Assembly (NCBI RefSeq): GCF_036906915.1
Contig: NZ_JBAKHX010000099.1
Location: 1 to 24,705, forward strand
DNA from: Phytohabitans sp036906915
Lineage (GTDB): Bacteria > Actinomycetota > Actinomycetes > Mycobacteriales > Micromonosporaceae
Length of the DNA: 24,705 nucleotides
Direction: 5' to 3'
Shown here: in pieces, positions 20,709 to 24,705 of the stretch
Layout: every line of letters starts with the position of its first letter
How positions within the stretch are numbered: the stretch's first letter is position 1
Notes under the pieces: model-generated
The model's input: only the letters and a program-made list of their open reading frames with translations
Databases searched by the model: none
What the model was told of the DNA's origin: nothing
Program-made: the position numbers and the translations under genes

Positions 20709-23700
20709 TCAGCGGGTGAGGCGGGCAACACCCCAGCGGGATGTGTCCACGTAGGAGCGGCCGGTGGGGTCATGCCAGGTGCTGGCGGCTGTGCGGGCGC
20801 CGCCCGTGGCGTCGTTGACCTGAAGGTCGAAACCGACCAGGCTGCCGCCCGCCAAAGTGACCGTGTCGAGCTCGATGGCCGCCTCGACGACGTACCCGCC
20901 CGGCACCGACCGCGTGGCGCTGCTCAGGTTGCCGGCGATCGCGTACCCGCCGAAGTTGCTGGTCAGCGTCTGCTTGTTGGTGAAGCTGATCCGGTACTGG
21001 CCGTCGTCGTCGTTGTATCCGGTGTTCTTCGAGTTGTCGGGATCCACGAAGATCTCGATGGAGTCCTGCTCCCAGGTGTTGGGGCTGGACTCGTCGAGCA
21101 CCGGGTCGGTGACGGTGGCGAAGACGTACAGGTGCCGGTCGTCCCACAGCAGCTTGGCCGTGGCGGTCGCACCGTCCGTGCCGGACACCCGCACGTTCGT
21201 GGTGATCTGGCGGGCACGGGACCACGCCGCTTCCGCCACCCCATCGACTGTGGGTGTGCCGCGCCTGACGTCCACGGTGGACACCGCCGGCAGGAGCGTG
21301 GCCTCACCGGGCTGCCAATGTGCCTGCGTGCCCGTGGCCGCATCACCCACCACGATGCCGACCGGCAGCTTGGCTCCGGCAGCCACAGTGGAGCTCAGCG
21401 GGATGCCCGCCTCCACGCGGTACCCGCCGTCGATCGGCTTGGCGTGCGCCTTGAAGCCATTCGCGTGGGTACCCCCGCGCTGGATCCGGTAGGCGGTGCC
21501 GCCGACCGACACCGTGACGGTGTCCGTCTTGTTGACGGTGGCGTCAGCGACCTCGGCGAGCACGTAGAGCGTGCACGCGTCCCAGGCGAGCTGGAACGTG
21601 GCGCCCAGCCCGCTGGCGGAGTTCACGTCGACCGCGGTGCCGGCCAGCAGGTCCCACGACAGGTCCCTCTTGCCGTCCACTGTGGGCTTCGCGGCCGCCG
21701 CGTTCACCTTGCGGGTCACTGCGGGCAGTCGAGATGGGTCGACCATTCCCCAGTACGCGGGCTTGGCCTGCAGGTCGTCGTCGAAGGCCAGCGGCCAGTC
21801 GTTGCGCGGGAATGGGAAGGTATCCAGCCAGGTGCCGTCGTCGCTCGTGCCCCAGATGGTGACCGAGTTGAGCGTGCCCCGGTGCCGCCGGAACATGTCG
21901 AACAGGTCGCGGTAGCGCAGGCCCTGTATGGCAAGCGTCTTAGCCGGTACGGACGTGTACGACTCGACGAAGTTGGTGTAGATGCTCACGTCGAGCTCGG
22001 TGACCTGCTGCTCGACGCCCAGCGTGGCGAACTGCTGGAACGTCTTCTCGATCTCGGCGACCCGCTGCCGCTCGATGTTCATGTGCAGCTGGTGGCCGAC
22101 GCCGTCGATCGGCACGCCCTCGGCGCGCAACTGCTTGACCACGTTGGAGAGCGCCACACGCTTGCGCGGGTACTCGGTGTTGTAGTCGTTGATGTAGAGC
22201 TTGGCGTCCGGCGCCACCTCGCGGGCCACCCGGAAGGCGGTGCGCAGGTAGTCCAGGCCGGCGATCTCGAACCACCGGCTGCGGCGCAGCCCGTCCGGCT
22301 GAGCTTCGTCGATCACCTCGTTGGCCACGTCCCAGGCGCTGATCTTTCCGGTGTACCTGCCGGCGACCGCGCGGACGTGGCTGTCGACGCGGCGCAGCAG
22401 CAGCGCCTTGTCTTCCGCGCTGTTGGTCAGCGGCGTGCCGTCGGGGCGCTGGAACACCCAGGCCGGGGTCTGCTGGTGCCAGATGAGCGTATGTCCGCGT
22501 ACCGTCGCGCCGTTGGCCTCCGCTGTGGCGACGACGATGTCGGCGTCGGCGAAGTTGAACTGGCCCTCCTGCGGCTCGGTGGCGTCCCATTTCATCGTGT
22601 TGCCGGGCGTGAGCGAGTTGAAGTGCTTCGCGATCAGCTTGCCCTTTTCGCTGAACCGGTCGTTCGGCGTGAACGCGGTGCCGATGAGGAAGTCGTCGGC
22701 GTAGACGTCTTTCAGCGACGGGATGTCGGTCTGGATCGGCTTCGGCGCCAGGTACTTCATCTCGAAGTCGTCGAGATAGAACGACGCGGTGCCGCTGGTG
22801 CTCTCCAGGTACAAGGTGAGGAATTCGACGTCGTGGGCCAGCGTGTAGTTGACGGAGATCTGCTTCCAGCCGTCGGCGGTCACCCCGTCGGCGCCTGCGA
22901 GCTGCTGGTACGTCGGCGTGCCCCCGGTGCGCCGTTCGAGGCTGAGACGCAGGTTCGTGGCGGGCTGGCCGGGTGCCATCTTCACCCACACCGAGAACGC
23001 GTACTTCTTGCCCAGGCCCATCCGGCCCAGCATGTTGTAGGCCGGCCCGGTCCAGGTCTGGGTGCGGCCGCTCGTGAGCAGGCTGCGGGTGCCGCCGTAC
23101 GCGTCGGCGTCGGTCACGGACATCGTCTCGGAGCCGATCCGCGGCGCCCAGCCCTGCGTCGTACCCGACTCGAAGTCGGTGGTCACGCCGGCCTCGTCCG
23201 GTGGTCCGCCGGGCGGTCCCTCGATCATCGTCACGGTGACGTCGTCGAGGAGGAAGGACGCGGTGGCGTCCGCGCTCTCCAGGTAGAGCTGGAGCTCCGA
23301 GACCTCGCCGCTGTACCGGTACTCGCCGCGCAGCGAAACCCAGCCGTCGGCCGATACCGTCCCGCCGCTCACCCGCTCGAACGTGGTCGAGCCGCCCGCG
23401 GGTGTGCGCTGCACGGTCATCTGCACCGACGCCGCCGGTGCGCCGGGAGCCATCCGCACGTACGCCTCGACGGCGTACGTCGCGTCGGCCAGCAGCACAT
23501 CGTGCACGTCGCGACCGGGTCCCTGCCAGGTGGCGGTGCGGTTGGTGGTGGCGAGGCTCTGGGTGCCGCCGTGCGCGTCGGCGGTGGTGGCGGCGATGGC
23601 CGCCGAACCGCGAGCGAACCAGCCCTGCGCGGTCCCGTCTTCGAACGTGGAGGTGAGGACCACCTCCGGTGCCGCGGCGGCGGCCATCGGCGCGACGGCT

Positions 23701-23762
23701 ACCGCGGACGCCGCGAGGCCGAGCAGGCCGGCGGCGGCTACGAGAATCCTGCGGTGTCTCAT
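20709..23762 (-). CDS. Secreted multimodular GH10 xylanase (CBM22-CBM22-GH10-CBM9-CBM9)
   Basis: 1017-aa extracellular xylanase. Signal peptide 1 to about 31. Two tandem CBM22/CBM4_9-type jelly rolls at about 35-182 and 194-338, both starting with an FE-G--QGW motif and ending with LLDDV or YLDDFEM. The GH10 domain spans about 343-680, with acid/base Glu482 in WDVANEVIDE and nucleophile Glu589 in VTELDVSIY. Two CBM9-type modules follow at about 690-825 and 826-1017; the second is complete (DSIEIFVDPDN, GQYRISF), the first is shorter with a less typical core. CBM22 modules bind xylan and CBM9 modules bind chain ends. AAGG lies eight bases before the ATG. The promoter is about 65-95 bases upstream, and the smaller xylanase gene follows after 19 bases. 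Confidence 0.95.
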   Translation of the reverse strand: MRHRRILVAAAGLLGLAASAVAVAPMAAAAAPEVVLTSTFEDGTAQGWFARGSAAIAATTADAHGGTQSLATTNRTATWQGPGRDVHDVLLADATYAVEAYVRMAPGAPAASVQMTVQRTPAGGSTTFERVSGGTVSADGWVSLRGEYRYSGEVSELQLYLESADATASFLLDDVTVTMIEGPPGGPPDEAGVTTDFESGTTQGWAPRIGSETMSVTDADAYGGTRSLLTSGRTQTWTGPAYNMLGRMGLGKKYAFSVWVKMAPGQPATNLRLSLERRTGGTPTYQQLAGADGVTADGWKQISVNYTLAHDVEFLTLYLESTSGTASFYLDDFEMKYLAPKPIQTDIPSLKDVYADDFLIGTAFTPNDRFSEKGKLIAKHFNSLTPGNTMKWDATEPQEGQFNFADADIVVATAEANGATVRGHTLIWHQQTPAWVFQRPDGTPLTNSAEDKALLLRRVDSHVRAVAGRYTGKISAWDVANEVIDEAQPDGLRRSRWFEIAGLDYLRTAFRVAREVAPDAKLYINDYNTEYPRKRVALSNVVKQLRAEGVPIDGVGHQLHMNIERQRVAEIEKTFQQFATLGVEQQVTELDVSIYTNFVESYTSVPAKTLAIQGLRYRDLFDMFRRHRGTLNSVTIWGTSDDGTWLDTFPFPRNDWPLAFDDDLQAKPAYWGMVDPSRLPAVTRKVNAAAAKPTVDGKRDLSWDLLAGTAVDVNSASGLGATFQLAWDACTLYVLAEVADATVNKTDTVTVSVGGTAYRIQRGGTHANGFKAHAKPIDGGYRVEAGIPLSSTVAAGAKLPVGIVVGDAATGTQAHWQPGEATLLPAVSTVDVRRGTPTVDGVAEAAWSRARQITTNVRVSGTDGATATAKLLWDDRHLYVFATVTDPVLDESSPNTWEQDSIEIFVDPDNSKNTGYNDDDGQYRISFTNKQTLTSNFGGYAIAGNLSSATRSVPGGYVVEAAIELDTVTLAGGSLVGFDLQVNDATGGARTAASTWHDPTGRSYVDTSRWGVARLTR

Positions 23763-23780
23763 GTATCTGGCCTTTCGCGA

Positions 23781-23793
23781 CCAAAAGTTTCGG
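23781..23793. promoter_or_regulatory. Near-palindrome of the CGAAA-N-TTTCG type, candidate operator
   Basis: On the minus strand the site reads CCGAAACTTTTGG, a 10/11 match to CGAAACTTTCG, a motif reported in front of Streptomyces xylanase genes. It lies in the 5' leader of the xylanase operon, about 27-40 bases downstream of the predicted transcription start, where a bound LacI-type repressor could block elongation. Which protein binds is not shown. Confidence 0.4.
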
Positions 23794-23826
23794 CGCTGGT
23801 CCGATAAATTCTGGATAGTGTGGCGC

Positions 23827-23855
23827 ACGCTACGGGCCGGTGAACAGCCGGTCAA
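23827..23855 (-). promoter_or_regulatory. Promoter of the xylanase operon (TTGACC-17-TAGCGT)
   Basis: On the minus strand, -35 TTGACC (23855-23850) and -10 TAGCGT (23832-23827) are separated by exactly 17 bases, a good fit to the primary sigma factor consensus in actinobacteria. Start of transcription would be near 23820, giving a leader of about 58 bases before the ATG at 23762. Confidence 0.65.
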
Positions 23856-23906
23856 GAGCGTGTTTTCGTGGCTTTGAACGTTTCGAGAAGTTTCCGGTAC
23901 TCAGCG

Positions 23907-23929
23907 CCGCGCGAGCGCAGCCAGCGAGC
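23907..23929. repeat. Possible fragment of the start-codon repeat in the GH10/GH43 intergenic region
   Basis: The minus strand carries GCTCGCTGGCTGCGCTCGCG, close to the GCTCGCTGCGCTCGCGCGGG part of the repeat left end, with four extra bases. It could also be an unrelated GC-rich hairpin word common in these genomes. Confidence 0.3.
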
Positions 23930-23953
23930 GATACGTCGATGCCCTGAGGTGGA

Positions 23954-23967
23954 TGGTAGCGCTCCCA
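23954..23967. promoter_or_regulatory. CebR-like box TGGTAGCGCTCCCA
   Basis: It matches 13 of 14 bases of TGGGAGCGCTCCCA, the palindrome bound by the cello-oligosaccharide-responsive repressor CebR in Streptomyces and its relatives. It lies between the divergent xylanase operon and the GH43 gene, 118 bases before the GH43 start, and could place one or both under cellobiose control. Confidence 0.6.
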
Positions 23968-23972
23968 TCGTG

Positions 23973-24034
23973 CTGTACGGCCATCTCGCTTGGCGGTACA
24001 GTGCTGGTGACGCCATCGCTGGTGATAGATGGCG
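23973..24034. other. Two consecutive hairpins upstream of the GH43 gene
   Basis: The first hairpin is CTGTAC-g-GCCA (23973-23983) against TGGC-g-GTACAG (23991-24001), 10 pairs with one G-G mismatch and a 7-base loop. The second is CGCCATC (24011-24017) against GATGGCG (24028-24034) with a 10-base loop. They lie 51-112 bases before the ATG and may be leader structures or protein sites. The word GCCATC recurs three times here. The remaining intergenic sequence shows nothing else I can name. Confidence 0.4.
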
Positions 24035-24084
24035 TTCTTCGCCGGGCATTCACCGCCATCGACCCCTACCTGGGAGTGTGTCGA

Positions 24085-24705
24085 ATGCCCCGCGGTACCC
24101 CCACGCGCCTGCGGCGCCTCGCCCTCGCCATGCCACCCCTCGTGGTGGCCGCCCTCCTGCCAGTCCTGGCGACCGCCACCCCGGCCTCCGCCGAGGTCAC
24201 CTTCACCACCACCGCGATCAACCAGTCCGCCAACCTCTGCGCCGAGGTGCCGGGCGGCGCGTCCACCAGCGCCCTCGTGCTCACGCAGGCCGCCTGTGGC
24301 GCCGGCGCGCGCCAGACGTTCACGTTCACACCGATCGCCGGGGTGGCCAACACCTACTCCATCGGCACGCTGACCAGCGGTAGCTGCGTCGACATCTTCG
24401 GCGCGTCCACAGCGGACAACGCGACCGTCATCCAGTACGCCTGCCACAGCAACAACAACCAGCGGTTCCGGCTCCAGGCCGTGACCATCAGCGGCCAGAC
24501 CAACACGTTCAACGTGATCGCCGTGCACTCCAACAAGTGCGTCGGCTACGCCAGCGACAACCGGCTCGTGCAGCTGCCTTGCTCTACGGCTACCGCGCGG
24601 GTGTGGCGGCTGCCGGGGTACACCAACGGCGGCGGCACCACGCGCACGTTTACGAATCCGTTGAAGGTGCGTGGTCCGGATCCGTGGTTGCAGTATTACG
24701 ATGGT
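24085..24705 (+). CDS. Secreted ricin-lectin (CBM13-like) / GH43 glycosidase, 5' part only
   Basis: The frame is open to the end of the window (207 codons, no stop), so the gene is cut. Signal peptide about 1-36 (PPLVVAALLPVLATATPASA). Residues about 37-178 form a ricin-type beta-trefoil module, with disulfide-capable cysteines (52, 71, 101, 120) and the QRFRL and VWRL segments that stand for QxW repeats. After a Gly/Thr linker, TNPLKVRGPDPWLQYYDG begins a GH43-type five-bladed propeller, with Asp199 in the general-base position. GH43 enzymes are arabinofuranosidases, arabinanases or beta-xylosidases; the activity cannot be told from this part. GGGAG lies before the ATG. Codon use changes abruptly at about 24650, where the catalytic domain begins. 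Confidence 0.85.
   Translation, partial: MPRGTPTRLRRLALAMPPLVVAALLPVLATATPASAEVTFTTTAINQSANLCAEVPGGASTSALVLTQAACGAGARQTFTFTPIAGVANTYSIGTLTSGSCVDIFGASTADNATVIQYACHSNNNQRFRLQAVTISGQTNTFNVIAVHSNKCVGYASDNRLVQLPCSTATARVWRLPGYTNGGGTTRTFTNPLKVRGPDPWLQYYDG

Noticed and set aside
20451..23807. A 1118-codon plus-strand open frame across the xylanase genes
   Set aside because: It is the antisense shadow of the two GH10 genes, rich in Val, Gly, Arg and His, with no recognisable domain. The minus-strand frames carry signal peptides and catalytic motifs.
23885..23895. Second CGAAA-N-TTTCG operator near the GH43 side
   Set aside because: Only the right half (GTTTC) matches; the left half is GAGAA, so symmetry is lost.

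Overview
The window is very GC-rich actinobacterial DNA. Micromonosporaceae is the likely family, judging from the overall protein resemblance, a mycothiol-type DsbA-like protein, a conservon (a membrane kinase / Roadblock / DUF742 / GTPase operon), -10 boxes of the form TAnnnT placed directly in front of start codons, and secreted GH10/GH43 enzymes. This assignment comes from recognition by eye, not from a database search.

Layout. 1-5.8 kb holds housekeeping genes: an M1 aminopeptidase N (minus), a divergent Rv2466c-like DsbA-fold protein, a possible 64-aa protein, a DUF1015 protein, ribose-5-phosphate isomerase B and a small conserved protein (minus). 5.8-8.6 kb holds an Eis-like acetyltransferase (minus), then a repeat cluster, then a small membrane protein and a DUF6886-like protein. 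8.7-12.85 kb is a diterpenoid cassette: cytochrome P450, class I terpene synthase and class II diterpene cyclase. No GGPP synthase is in the window. 12.9-16.7 kb is a complete conservon, cvnABCD, on the same strand directly behind the cassette, ended by a strong hairpin. 16.8-18.1 kb holds a MOSC protein and a PPOX-type flavoprotein, convergent. 18.3-24.7 kb is a xylan-degradation locus: a LacI-family regulator, a two-gene operon of secreted GH10 xylanases (one with five modules plus signal, one GH10-CBM2) and, divergently, a secreted ricin-lectin/GH43 enzyme cut by the window end. The region between the divergent genes holds a good promoter, a 13/14 match to the CebR box and a near-palindrome of the CGAAA-N-TTTCG type.

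The most unusual thing is a repeat family that sits exactly on start codons. Two 245-bp copies and one 125-bp copy begin at an (A/G)TGACC start and end with a Shine-Dalgarno and a new ATGACC start, so the downstream gene (Eis-like acetyltransferase; class II diterpene cyclase) keeps an intact start. Each copy is an open frame whose TGA stop overlaps the next ATG, so translational coupling could survive the insertion. In the diterpene operon the copy appears to have split what was a 4-base GTGA overlap between two synthase genes.

Limits: families are assigned from motifs and remembered family features. No alignment, structure prediction or search was possible. I saw no tRNA, rRNA, CRISPR array, transposase or prophage gene.
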